Assembly (NCBI GenBank): GCA_964459305.1
Contig: CAYWNA010000117.1
Location: forward strand, 1-37,311
Length of the DNA: 37,311 bases
From: CAYWNA01 sp964459305
GTDB taxonomy: Bacteria; Planctomycetota; Planctomycetia; Pirellulales; Pirellulaceae
Direction of reading: 5' to 3'
This document shows, piece by piece, positions 16,384 through 24,275 of the stretch. Within the stretch, counting starts at the first letter, position 1. Every line of letters starts with the position of its first letter. The notes under the pieces were generated by a model that did no database searches, was not told the origin of the DNA, and saw only the letters and a list, made by a program, of their open reading frames with translations. A program made the translations under genes and the position numbers.

Positions 16384-17222
16384 CAGTTATTCCTCGAACG
16401 AATGAAGTCGCGGAACAGGATTGTCTCTGAGAGGTTGTCGACTTCGTTGCAGTGTTCCCAGTCGATCCACACGTATTCGATACCGATGTAGCCGGAGTAA
16501 CGGTTCTGAACCATGGCATCGACGATTCGCCCATAGTCGATCTGGTTGTCCTTGTACGAACATTGCAGGCGGCCAGGCCTGGCACCGCGAACATGAAAGT
16601 GAGACGCGTGTTTCACCAGCGCTTCCACTTCCGAATCGGGTCGTCCCTCGCGGGTGAAGTGGGTGTAATCGAGCGTCAGGGTCAAATCGGGAACGTCCCG
16701 GACCAGCCGTTCCGCGTCCGCCGGAGTCGGAGCGAGCGATCCGACATGCGCCTCGGTCCCGAAGACGATGTTCCTCGATCTGGCCTGCTCCACTCGCCAG
16801 GCGAGCTCCTCACAGGCCCGCGCCCAGCTATCATCGGCTGACTCCGACTCGAAAAGCACGCCAGGCAGGGCGGTTACGTGAGGAGAGCCGACGCCCGCCG
16901 CGTAGTCGAGTGTGCGAAGAAACCAGTCACGAGCCTTCTCGCGCGGATCGGAATCGGGGTGATTGATGGCAAAGGGGACGAAATCTGGCGCCATCTGCAG
17001 GAACACATCCGCGCAGGCAAGCCCCCGGTCGTCGAGCGACTGCTTCAGACGCGCGGCGGACGAGTTCGTGTTCTCGAATTCCCGCGACGGCCACAGGTGA
17101 GATCGTTCTTCGAACAACCCGATGTCGACGCCCTCGAACTCTAGCATCGCGATCAGATCGAGCGACTTCTCATGCGGCAGCAGTGGAAACGTGAAGTCGG
17201 CGCAAGCGAGTTTCAGTTTCAT
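16383..17222 (-). CDS. Sugar phosphate isomerase/epimerase (xylose isomerase-like TIM barrel)
   Basis: A 279-residue cytoplasmic protein of the AP-endonuclease-2/xylose isomerase-like superfamily. The metal ligands line up with the family: E157 (FGTEAH), D185 (LTLDYTHF), H210 (HFHVRG) and E249 (GIEYVW). There is no signal peptide. I chose ATG 17222 because it overlaps the stop of the SDR gene as ATGA. The longer frame from 17330 would add 36 atypical residues lying inside that gene. Members act on ketoses, inosose, hydroxypyruvate or sugar acids, and the substrate cannot be read here. Sitting between an SDR and GH78 in one transcription unit, it probably handles the sugar or sugar acid released by the locus. 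Confidence 0.8.
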   Translation of the reverse strand: MKLKLACADFTFPLLPHEKSLDLIAMLEFEGVDIGLFEERSHLWPSREFENTNSSAARLKQSLDDRGLACADVFLQMAPDFVPFAINHPDSDPREKARDWFLRTLDYAAGVGSPHVTALPGVLFESESADDSWARACEELAWRVEQARSRNIVFGTEAHVGSLAPTPADAERLVRDVPDLTLTLDYTHFTREGRPDSEVEALVKHASHFHVRGARPGRLQCSYKDNQIDYGRIVDAMVQNRYSGYIGIEYVWIDWEHCNEVDNLSETILFRDFIRSRNN

Positions 17223-18034
17223 AGCGGCTCCATAAAGGCGGTTCTGCCTGTGGTTTCCCATTCGGCGGCGGTCAGATAGCCACAGTCGATCGTCAGTGAT
17301 GTTCCCGTGATTCCCGAGGAGTCTTCGCAACTGAAGAACAGAATCGACTTGGCTACGTCCGCGGGCGTCAATGCCACTCCCATGGCCACTCGGCGCAAAC
17401 GACCTGCCAATGTCGCTTCGGGATCGGGTGTGCTATCAAGGTGTTCGCGCAGCATCGGAGTGTCGGTAATACCCGGGCAAACGCAGTTGCAGCGCACCCC
17501 GTCGGCCGCGAAATCGAGCGCAATCGAACGAGTCAGCCCCATTACGGCGTGTTTCGACGTCGTGTACACTGGCGTGCCCGCCTGCCCCACGAAACTGCTG
17601 ATCGACCCGACATTGACGATGTAGCTGCGCCGGCTTTTTCTCAGATGAGGCATTGCGTACTTGGTGGCCAAAAACATCGACTTGACGTTGACGGCCATCA
17701 CGAAGTCCCAATCCTGCTCGCTGCACTCTTCCAGCGACTTGACCTGGACCATGCCCGCGTTGTTGATCACGCTCTGCAAGCCGCCAAATCCCTGCACCGT
17801 TTGCTCAATGGACTCGCGAACCTGGTCGGCCTTGCTGACATCGCAGGCGATCGCCAATGCCTGGCCACCTGCGGCATTGATCTCCTGGGCGATCTTCTCG
17901 CTCAGTTCGAGTCGTCGTCCCACCAGAGCTACTTTGGCCCCTTCCGCAGCAAACAGCCGGGCCGTCGCCTCGCCGATTCCCGACGTAGCGCCGCTGATCC
18001 AAGCCACCTGACCTTCGAGTTTTCGTTGACTCAT
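17219..18034 (-). CDS. SDR-family oxidoreductase
   Basis: A 271-residue classical short-chain dehydrogenase. It has the Rossmann motif GATSGIG (15-21), NNAG (91-94), the catalytic triad S144-Y157-K161 (YTTSK), and the PGITDTPM segment after the active site. The C-terminus adds about 15 residues (ETTGRTAFMEPL) beyond the usual end. It uses NAD(H) or NADP(H); R40-R41 after the second strand (VGRR) weakly suggests NADP. In non-phosphorylating L-rhamnose pathways, SDR enzymes oxidise rhamnose or 2-keto-3-deoxyrhamnonate, and the aldolase-like neighbour upstream makes a similar job plausible here. The stop overlaps the next start. A GAGGAAGAAAGG stretch precedes the ATG. Confidence 0.88.
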   Translation of the reverse strand: MSQRKLEGQVAWISGATSGIGEATARLFAAEGAKVALVGRRLELSEKIAQEINAAGGQALAIACDVSKADQVRESIEQTVQGFGGLQSVINNAGMVQVKSLEECSEQDWDFVMAVNVKSMFLATKYAMPHLRKSRRSYIVNVGSISSFVGQAGTPVYTTSKHAVMGLTRSIALDFAADGVRCNCVCPGITDTPMLREHLDSTPDPEATLAGRLRRVAMGVALTPADVAKSILFFSCEDSSGITGTSLTIDCGYLTAAEWETTGRTAFMEPL

Positions 18035-18088
18035 GATTCGCGCCTTTCTTCCTCGTTCATGCCGGACATCCTCGTGCTGTCGCAGTGT

Positions 18089-19744
18089 TTAGTCCCACGA
18101 CCCACGGTCGGCCGTAGCGCACGCTTCGGCAACAACCACACGCTCAGGCATACCGCCGGCATAGACCCAGATCATCACCATGAGTTCCTTCGTCTGGTTG
18201 ATAAAGTAGTGGACTCGGCCGCGGGGAACCATGGCCGTCGCATTGTCGGACAGCCGGTACTCGCGTCCTTCCACCAGACAGGTCGCCTCGCCACCGACAA
18301 TCGCAATCGACTCGTCGAAATCGTGGACGTGAGCCGGCAAACGCCCACCAGGCTCGAAAAACCCGATCCCGCCACTCATCCTGATACCAGGAGTCAGCTT
18401 TTCGTTGAAGAAATTGACAAAGCCGGTTCCCGGCCCGATCGCGACTCGCTCGGCCGTGCGGCAACGGTTCACACGCTCGGCACCGCTGGGGCCGGTCGCA
18501 TCCTCAGGCATTTCCGTACGGGGAAAGGACATGCCGGCGGGGGTGCGCGCGGGGGTGTCGGTCGCCATGGCGATGTGGAACACGGCCGGCTCGGTGCTTG
18601 AGATGTTCTTGACGCGATGCGACATTCCCGATGGGATGACCAGGTTGTCCAACGAGCCCATCGCGTAGCTCCGGCCCTCCACTTCCATGATCGCCGAACC
18701 CGACAACAACGTCACTGCTTCACCGTACCCATGGCGATGGTACGTCAGTTCGGCCTCCGGGGCGAACGTGACGACCCCGGTGGAAAGGTCTCGCGCCTTG
18801 TTCTGCGAGCCCACAAGACATTCAAACACTACACCGGGCTCAATCTCGACTCGTTCTCCCTGGCCCACTGGTGTAATAACCTCGGCACGGTCCGGGCGCA
18901 TCGACTCGGGTGGGCGCTCAAGCGGGTTACTCGGTGCACGATCCCGGTCCGCTGAAAGGTCCGCGACAATCTGTCGATCCTGCCCCATCGCAGCCAGCGA
19001 TTCGTGAAGACTTCGCAACAGCAATCCAGTGTCCAGTCCGATACCCAGCATTCGAAACCCCTGGTCGCGTCGCTGCAGAAGGTTTTCGTTGTCGGTGACC
19101 AGCAAGCCACAGTGTTTACCAGCGGCTCGAATCGCGTCCTTCGCCGCCAGGATCTTCTCAGCAATACCCGGCCCCTCCCACTGCCCGACGTATCCAGCCG
19201 AGGACGAATAGTCTCCGGGCCCGAAGAAGAGGACTTCGACGCCATCCACCTGGAGCATCTGGTGGATATTCTCTCCGCCCTTGACCGATTCGACGACCGG
19301 CACGACCAGCACGTTTTCGTTCGCCTCTTGGGCATGCTCGGCCAGACATTGGCCCCAACATGTGGCCCGCTCACCGCCGACGCCCCGTATCCCCTCAGGC
19401 GGGTATCGAGCAAACTCCACCGCTTGCTGCAATTGCTCTGCCGACTCGATCCAGGGCAATACCACACCGTCCGCCCCAATGTCCAACGCCCGTTTGATGA
19501 GCCCAACACTCAGCTCCGCGACTCGGACCAGCGCAACCGTATCGCTTCGTACTGTAGCCCGTAGGTGCTCGATGATCTCCTTCCAGTCGAGGTGACCGTG
19601 CTCAGCGTCAATGACGACCCAATCGAGCCCCAATGCGACCGCAATCTCTGTGATACTGGGCGATTCGAGTGTGACCCACAGTCCGAGGGCACATTCGCCC
19701 CTACGCAACTTGTTGCGAAATTGCTTGATTGCCGAAGTCTTCAT
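18089..19744 (-). CDS. HpcH/HpaI-type aldolase fused to two cupin domains
   Basis: A 551-residue cytoplasmic fusion protein. Residues 1-255 are a complete class II HpcH/HpaI aldolase: catalytic-type H49 in DAEHGHLD, metal ligands E152 (PVVES) and D178 (FFGPGD), and the VVIDAEH strand. The closest named relatives I can think of are 2-keto-3-deoxy-L-rhamnonate aldolase (RhmA) and 4-hydroxy-2-oxoheptanedioate aldolase. After a linker (256-295) come cupin 1, with metal ligands H336, H338, E342 and H376 (YHRHGYGEAV, PSGMSHRV), and cupin 2, with H472, H474, E478 and H512 (AHVHDFDES, PRGRVHYF). Both cupins keep a full 3-His/1-Glu site and could be catalytic, for example an isomerase or lactonase step. 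No frameshift or internal start with a ribosome site is evident. GAGG precedes the ATG. Confidence 0.85.
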   Translation of the reverse strand: MKTSAIKQFRNKLRRGECALGLWVTLESPSITEIAVALGLDWVVIDAEHGHLDWKEIIEHLRATVRSDTVALVRVAELSVGLIKRALDIGADGVVLPWIESAEQLQQAVEFARYPPEGIRGVGGERATCWGQCLAEHAQEANENVLVVPVVESVKGGENIHQMLQVDGVEVLFFGPGDYSSSAGYVGQWEGPGIAEKILAAKDAIRAAGKHCGLLVTDNENLLQRRDQGFRMLGIGLDTGLLLRSLHESLAAMGQDRQIVADLSADRDRAPSNPLERPPESMRPDRAEVITPVGQGERVEIEPGVVFECLVGSQNKARDLSTGVVTFAPEAELTYHRHGYGEAVTLLSGSAIMEVEGRSYAMGSLDNLVIPSGMSHRVKNISSTEPAVFHIAMATDTPARTPAGMSFPRTEMPEDATGPSGAERVNRCRTAERVAIGPGTGFVNFFNEKLTPGIRMSGGIGFFEPGGRLPAHVHDFDESIAIVGGEATCLVEGREYRLSDNATAMVPRGRVHYFINQTKELMVMIWVYAGGMPERVVVAEACATADRGSWD

Positions 19745-19787
19745 GGAACCTCACGAAGTTGTTAGAGAAATGGGGCGTCACAAGGCT

Positions 19788-20633
19788 TCATTCCGGCGCA
19801 GTGCCAGTGATGCGAGCAACGCTCTCCCGCAAGCATTCCGGCTCGAAAACCTTTATCCAATCCGGCTGAAAGAGCGTCTTCTTCGCTTCAGCAATGGCCT
19901 TCTTCGCTCCATCGGAGAACGGGAACCCGGCCCTGTCGAACGCGATGCCAAGTGCGCAGAATATGTGTCCTAGCATGAAGTCTTTCGCGGCTTCCGCAGG
20001 GACTCCGCGTCGGATGGCTTCGTCCATCGCTTCCCGCATGACACAAATACAGGTGGCAGCAACGGTCTCAGACATCGCGGGTTCGAGCATCGCCATCTGC
20101 TCGACCGTCACACGATGGGCTCGCAAGACCGGCTGCCACATTGCCCTGGCCAGCGCTTCGCCTTTGGCATAGTCCGACTCGGCACCTCGCATCAGCGCAC
20201 AGACGATCGGTTGTTTCGCTTTACCCGTCCCAAAGAAGTCAAACCGAGCCGCCATGTCCGTCTCTTCATTGAATATCGAGGGGTGTGCGGGATGGCAGAC
20301 AAAGACCGAGATATCAGCCCGTTCGGGAATTAGCCCTGCGTAGGGTGCCGCCGGATCCAAACAGATGATCATCGCCGAGGCTTTCATCAGCGGCACCGCC
20401 GTCCGGGCGATCAAGCTGATGAGGCGATCCGGCACAGCCAGTATCACGATGTCCGCCGCTGCAACAGCTTCACCAAAATCGCTCGGCTGGTCGCCGCGAT
20501 CACGGATCCTACCCTCGCCCTCCGCATTGCCCTCGACGTAGGAAACCTCGTATTCCGGCTCGTCGACCAGGGAACGGCTGATGCGCATGCCCATCTTGCC
20601 GGCAGCTCCAATCAAAGCAACGGTCGTTGACAT
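19788..20633 (-). CDS. NAD-binding dehydrogenase with PGDH_C-type domain (ApnO-like)
   Basis: A 281-residue cytoplasmic protein. Residues 3-110 form a Rossmann domain with GAAGKMG (9-15) and AVPDRL. Residues 115-275 resemble the phosphogluconate dehydrogenase C-terminal family, with the central FVCHPAHPSIF block and long helices (TVEQMAMLEPAMSETVAATC). From memory, this family includes D-apionate oxidoisomerase (ApnO) of the apiose pathway. I cannot tell whether this protein has that activity or acts on another branched or deoxy sugar acid. It is the first gene after the promoter at 20699-20727, followed 43 bases later by the aldolase-bicupin. ATG 20633 is preferred over GTG 20657 because it starts directly at the Rossmann strand and GGCGGAA lies upstream. 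Confidence 0.75.
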   Translation of the reverse strand: MSTTVALIGAAGKMGMRISRSLVDEPEYEVSYVEGNAEGEGRIRDRGDQPSDFGEAVAAADIVILAVPDRLISLIARTAVPLMKASAMIICLDPAAPYAGLIPERADISVFVCHPAHPSIFNEETDMAARFDFFGTGKAKQPIVCALMRGAESDYAKGEALARAMWQPVLRAHRVTVEQMAMLEPAMSETVAATCICVMREAMDEAIRRGVPAEAAKDFMLGHIFCALGIAFDRAGFPFSDGAKKAIAEAKKTLFQPDWIKVFEPECLRESVARITGTAPE

Positions 20634-20698
20634 GTTGTTCCGCCTTTGGTTCTGCACTTGTAGGGTAGTCCTTTGGGTTGACCATTGATCGGTCTCTG

Positions 20699-20727
20699 AT
20701 TATCATTGATTGATCAAACGTTGTCAA
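20699..20727 (-). promoter_or_regulatory. Sigma-70-type promoter of the minus-strand operon
   Basis: On the minus strand TTGACA (20727-20722) is followed, after exactly 17 bases, by GATAAT (20704-20699). This is a near-consensus -35/-10 pair reading towards the dehydrogenase at 20633, with about 65 bases of leader. It is the best promoter I can see in the window and lies between two divergent genes. Confidence 0.65.
20710..20717. promoter_or_regulatory. Candidate GntR/FCD operator
   Basis: The perfect palindrome TTGATCAA lies inside the 17-base promoter spacer. A second small palindrome, GTTG-T-CAAC, covers the -35 box (20720-20728), and an additional TTGATC occurs at 20685-20690 downstream of the -10. 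FCD-type GntR regulators bind short palindromes of this kind, so the divergently encoded regulator is the natural candidate for repression here. Confidence 0.4.
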
Positions 20728-20747
20728 CATGTGACTTTGGAGTGAGT

Positions 20748-21494
20748 ATGTCTGCCACCGTGATTCGAACGGCTCCCAACACTACGGACAAAATCGTGGG
20801 GCAGATTGTGGACCTGATCGGGCAGCGGGAACTTCAGGTTGGCGATCAGTTGCCGCCGATCCGGGAGCTATCCAAGCTGCTGGCGCAGAACGTGACCGCC
20901 GTGCGCGACGCCTTGCTCAAGGCGCAAACCCAAGGCTTGGTCAAGGTCCTACCCCGTGCGGGCGCGTTCGTGCAGAAGACGTCGCTCAAGCCCGACGAAC
21001 TGAAGCTCGACTGTCTGGCCAACGACTTCGGGTCAGTGCTTTCGGCCGACGATCACAACCTGTTTCATCTGCTCGATGCTCGCCGATTGATTGAGATGGA
21101 GTTGGGTGTGCGCGCCATCCGCCGTCGTGAGATCGAAGACCTGTTACCTTTGCGGCAGACGCTCGAAGCGATGAACAGCATTCCCGTACTGGAACGAAGG
21201 TCCAACTATGTTGATCTTGACATCCAGTTCCACCTGCAACTGGCCGGCCTCGGTGGAAATCCGGTGCTTGTGCTCCTGCTGGAGACAATCCTGCAGCGGC
21301 TGCGTCCGTGTTTGGAACGCTTGCCGTGGGATGAGGAGCGCCGGCGGGAAACGGATCGGATGCACGCGGAACTGTACCAAGCCCTCGTTGACGCCGACGA
21401 GGAAACGTTCTGTGAGGGAATACGTCAACATCAAAGCTCGGCTTATGACAGTCTGCTATCGCAGATTCGAACACCACCGCCGGTTCCTGAGTGA
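20748..21494 (+). CDS. GntR-family transcriptional regulator, FCD subfamily
   Basis: A 248-residue regulator. Residues 12-75 form the winged helix of the GntR family (KIVGQIVDLIGQRELQVGDQLPPIRELSKLL, ending in VLPRAGAFV). Residues 90-235 form an all-helical FCD effector domain. Its likely metal or effector ligands are visible: D and H in LDIQFHLQL, H in RMHAELYQAL and H in IRQHQSS. FCD regulators usually sense small organic or sugar acids. It starts at ATG 20748 with GGAGTGAG upstream; a TTG at 20706 is possible but would run through the operator region. It is divergent from the minus-strand operon with a 114-base gap holding a promoter and palindromes. I infer that it controls that operon and perhaps its own. 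Confidence 0.88.
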   Translation: MSATVIRTAPNTTDKIVGQIVDLIGQRELQVGDQLPPIRELSKLLAQNVTAVRDALLKAQTQGLVKVLPRAGAFVQKTSLKPDELKLDCLANDFGSVLSADDHNLFHLLDARRLIEMELGVRAIRRREIEDLLPLRQTLEAMNSIPVLERRSNYVDLDIQFHLQLAGLGGNPVLVLLLETILQRLRPCLERLPWDEERRRETDRMHAELYQALVDADEETFCEGIRQHQSSAYDSLLSQIRTPPPVPE

Positions 21495-21682
21495 GCGCAC
21501 ATCAGGGCCATCCGGGGATCGACCCGCCGCCATACGACCCAAGAAAAAGGACATGGGCGAGAAGAAACTCGCACGTACATTCAAATGCCGGCTCCGAAGG
21601 ACCTCCCCGGGTATAGTCGAAGGCGGCGTGGATTCCGCGCCTGATGAACGCACGTGAAGCGGATATGATCGGAGACTGAACG

Positions 21683-22801
21683 ATGGACAGCCCTCCCATG
21701 ACCATGAATCGCACAGAGCATGGAACAATGACCCCGCGTGAGCGCATGCTGGCCGCGATTCGTCACGAGGTGCCCGATCGGATCCCGCTTGCGATCCTCG
21801 AAATTGAAGACGTGCACAAGTTCGCCCGTTGGTACGGCCTGGAGCACGCAGAGGATGGCTACGACATCGGCCACTACGACGAAGTTTACGTGCGACTTGG
21901 CATCGACGGTTTTCGGAGCGAGGTGATCCATCGAGGCGAGAAAGGCCCGGCCTCTAACGACGAGCCGTTAAACGAATGGGGAGCCGTCGCCAAGAAGGAC
22001 TATGGCACCGCACACTGGTATCCCTTGGCTGAAGCTGAGAGCGTAGCTGATATCGAGGCTCACCCCTGGCCCGATGTTGACGAATTCGACTTCGACACAC
22101 CCGCGAGAAGCGCCCGCGAACACGGCCAGACATTCGCTCTGCGCGGGCCGTACTGGTGGCCTTTGCTCTGCCGGGCATTCGATCTGGTAGGCATGGAGAA
22201 GGTCCTGATGCAGATGGCACTTCGGCCCGCGGTGTTTGAGGCGATCCTTCAGAGGGCGTTCGAGATCACAGCAGAGGTCTGCGAACGGCTACTGGACGTT
22301 TGCGGGGATGGCCTTCCCATACTCTGCCTTGGCGACGACTTCGCCACACAGCGCGGTCTGCTAATCTCGCCTGAACACTGGCGGCGTTTCCTCATGCCGC
22401 TCTATGCGAAGCTGTTCGACATCGGCAAGCGACGCGGCAAGTACGTCTGGTTCCACTCCTGCGGTGACATCACCGAGGTTCTGCCAGACCTGATCGACAT
22501 CGGCATGGACGTGTGGGAAACCGTACAGCTCCACACGTTGCCCACGTCCCCACGGGAGCTGAAGAGGGAGTACGGCCAACACGTCACGTTCTTCGGCGCA
22601 GTGAACACCCAGCGTCTTCCCTTCACAAGCGCCAACGAAGTCGAAACCGAGGTGAGCCGTTGCATTGAGGCACTTGGCGAGGGGGGCGGTTACATCTGCG
22701 GTCCGGATCACGGCATCCGAGCGGATGTCCCTTTCGACAACATCGTGGCTCTATATGAAGCTGCTCAAGCCTTCCGCCGCCCAGGCTATACTCTAGCGTG
22801 A
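21683..22801 (+). CDS. Uroporphyrinogen decarboxylase-family protein, corrinoid methyltransferase-like
   Basis: A 372-residue cytoplasmic TIM barrel of the URO-D superfamily (TPRERMLAAIRHEVPDRIPL is the typical opening). It lacks the haem-pathway look and instead carries H258-x-C260 (FHSCGD) and C339 (YICGPDHG), matching the His-x-Cys...Cys zinc site of methylcobamide:CoM methyltransferases such as MtaA. Members of this branch lie in many catabolic loci and may move methyl groups from O-methylated compounds. No corrinoid protein or MtaB-like partner is encoded nearby, so the reaction is uncertain. The start is at ATG 21683 with GGAGACTG upstream; a later ATG (21728) is also possible. It lies 188 bases after the regulator on the same strand, and I see nothing in that gap. 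Confidence 0.78.
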   Translation: MDSPPMTMNRTEHGTMTPRERMLAAIRHEVPDRIPLAILEIEDVHKFARWYGLEHAEDGYDIGHYDEVYVRLGIDGFRSEVIHRGEKGPASNDEPLNEWGAVAKKDYGTAHWYPLAEAESVADIEAHPWPDVDEFDFDTPARSAREHGQTFALRGPYWWPLLCRAFDLVGMEKVLMQMALRPAVFEAILQRAFEITAEVCERLLDVCGDGLPILCLGDDFATQRGLLISPEHWRRFLMPLYAKLFDIGKRRGKYVWFHSCGDITEVLPDLIDIGMDVWETVQLHTLPTSPRELKREYGQHVTFFGAVNTQRLPFTSANEVETEVSRCIEALGEGGGYICGPDHGIRADVPFDNIVALYEAAQAFRRPGYTLA

Positions 22802-22928
22802 GATGAGCTGCCGGCGCGGGAGATTTGTGACGAAGCGAGCTGATTGAAGGAGGAAGAAAAGTGAATTAATCTTGCCTATCCCGCGACACTTCACACCGCC
22901 GACCATCGACAACAAAAAGGAGAATACC

Positions 22929-24221
22929 ATGAACTCCAATCGCCGTCAGTTCTTGTCTTCAGCCGCCGCGATCGGGCTGGCGGCTCCGCAAGTTCTCTCA
23001 CGAACCGCCACGACGCAAGCGGGATCGGCGTCTAAGAACGATCGTCCCGGCATCGGCGCCATCGGCATGCGTTACCAAGGAACGGTGATCACTTTGAAGG
23101 CCCAAGCACATGGCGACGTCGTGGCGATCGCCGACGTGGACCGTCACGTTCGCGAACAAGCCAGGGCCGGCTTCGGCAGTACGCCTAAGATCTTTGAGGA
23201 CTATCGACGACTGCTTGAACGTAAGGATGTCGATGTCGTGATGATCGGCAGTCCCGACCATTGGCACGTCAAGATGGCTGTCGATGCCTGCCGTGCCGGC
23301 AAGGATGTGTACGTGGAAAAGCCCATCTCACTGACCATCGATGAGGGTAAGGTCTTGCGTCGCGTCGCTCAGGAGACGGGTCGCGTGATCCAAGTTGGTT
23401 CCTGGCAAAGGAGCGATGCTCGATACCGTCGCGCTGTCGAGATGGTCCACGCGGGTCGGATTGGCAAGTTGCGAAAGGTTGCCTGCGCGACGGGGCCGAA
23501 CCCGACTGGTGGGCCTTTTCCGGAACGTCCGGTTCCCGGCCATCTGAATTGGGATCTCTGGTTGGGCCCCGCTCCGATGGTGCCTTACGTTGAGGAACGC
23601 TGCCACTACACATTCCGATGGTGGTATGAGTATGCTGGTGGAAAGGTGACCGACTGGGGTGCCCACGAAATCGACATTGCCCAGTGGGCAATCAACGAAT
23701 ACCCGGTCGAGATCGAAGCCGCGGGCGAACTACCTAGCACGCCTAACGGCTACAACGTGCCCGCCAAGTTCGAAAGCATCGTCCGCTATCCCAGCGGCGT
23801 GGAATTAGTCGTTGCCAACGAAGGTCGGTCCGGTGTGTTGTTTGAGGGTGAAGGCCGAATGTTCGTTAATCGCGGGACGCTCGCTGGTGTCCCCGTCGAC
23901 AGGCTGAAGGATAACCCACTGCCTCGCGAACAATTCCAGCTCTACGACTTCGATAATCTCGACCGGCCAGAACGAGTTGGCAAACTGGATTCAATCGTCA
24001 ATCACATGGGCAACTTCTTCGACTGCATTCGGACGAGGAAAATGCCCATCTCCGACTACGAAAGCCAGCATCGCAGTGCCACCACCTGCCACTTGATCAA
24101 CCTCTCACTCCGTTTGGGACGCCCACTCAAGTGGGACGCCGACAAGGAGGAATTCGTCGGCGATGCCGAAGCGAATACGTGGCTCGCACGCGAGCAACGA
24201 AAAGGCTTCGAAATTGCGTAA
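22929..24221 (+). CDS. Gfo/Idh/MocA-family oxidoreductase with Tat leader
   Basis: A 430-residue NAD(P)-dependent oxidoreductase. The N-terminus NRRQFLSSAAAIGLAAP is a twin-arginine signal, so the enzyme is probably exported with its cofactor bound. This is common in planctomycete members of the family. The Rossmann domain follows (GIGAIGMRYQG, VVAIADVD), then VYVEKPIS with the conserved catalytic-type Lys, and the C-terminal sandwich with DWGAHEIDIAQWA, a typical active-site His segment. Substrates of relatives are inositols, sugars or glycosides; some exported members oxidise sugar C3 during glycoside cleavage. ATG 22929 is chosen for its AAAAAGGAGAATACC site and intact Tat motif over an upstream in-frame start at 22872. 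Directly after its stop lies a short copy of another gene's 3' end (24215-24254). Confidence 0.88.
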   Translation: MNSNRRQFLSSAAAIGLAAPQVLSRTATTQAGSASKNDRPGIGAIGMRYQGTVITLKAQAHGDVVAIADVDRHVREQARAGFGSTPKIFEDYRRLLERKDVDVVMIGSPDHWHVKMAVDACRAGKDVYVEKPISLTIDEGKVLRRVAQETGRVIQVGSWQRSDARYRRAVEMVHAGRIGKLRKVACATGPNPTGGPFPERPVPGHLNWDLWLGPAPMVPYVEERCHYTFRWWYEYAGGKVTDWGAHEIDIAQWAINEYPVEIEAAGELPSTPNGYNVPAKFESIVRYPSGVELVVANEGRSGVLFEGEGRMFVNRGTLAGVPVDRLKDNPLPREQFQLYDFDNLDRPERVGKLDSIVNHMGNFFDCIRTRKMPISDYESQHRSATTCHLINLSLRLGRPLKWDADKEEFVGDAEANTWLAREQRKGFEIA

Positions 24222-24254
24222 CGAGACGCTCTGTCGAGATGACAGTGATCCGTT
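24215..24254 (+). repeat. 40-bp direct repeat, copy A (relic of a gene 3' end)
   Basis: It matches 33231-33270 at 36 of 40 positions. In the frame of the second copy it reads CVTRRSVEMTVIR, against CVTRRSVEKIVIR at the very C-terminus of the protein ending at 33272. It overlaps the last codons and stop of the oxidoreductase gene. The matching protein-level reading suggests debris of a related gene, or a recombination scar, not a regulatory element. Confidence 0.75.
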
Positions 24255-24275
24255 CGCAAAGGACATCGAGGTATC

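Noticed and set aside
17441..18601. Plus-strand open frame of 386 codons across the SDR and aldolase genes
   Set aside because: It lies fully opposite two well-supported genes and has low-complexity Arg/His-rich sequence with no domain.
18089..19744. Splitting the aldolase and the cupins into two genes
   Set aside because: The frame is continuous, with no stop, no internal ribosome site with ATG at the domain border, and no shift in composition.
21495..21682. Small gene in the gap between the GntR regulator and the URO-D-like gene
   Set aside because: The open frames are short, overlap the neighbouring genes or run antisense, and lack start signals.
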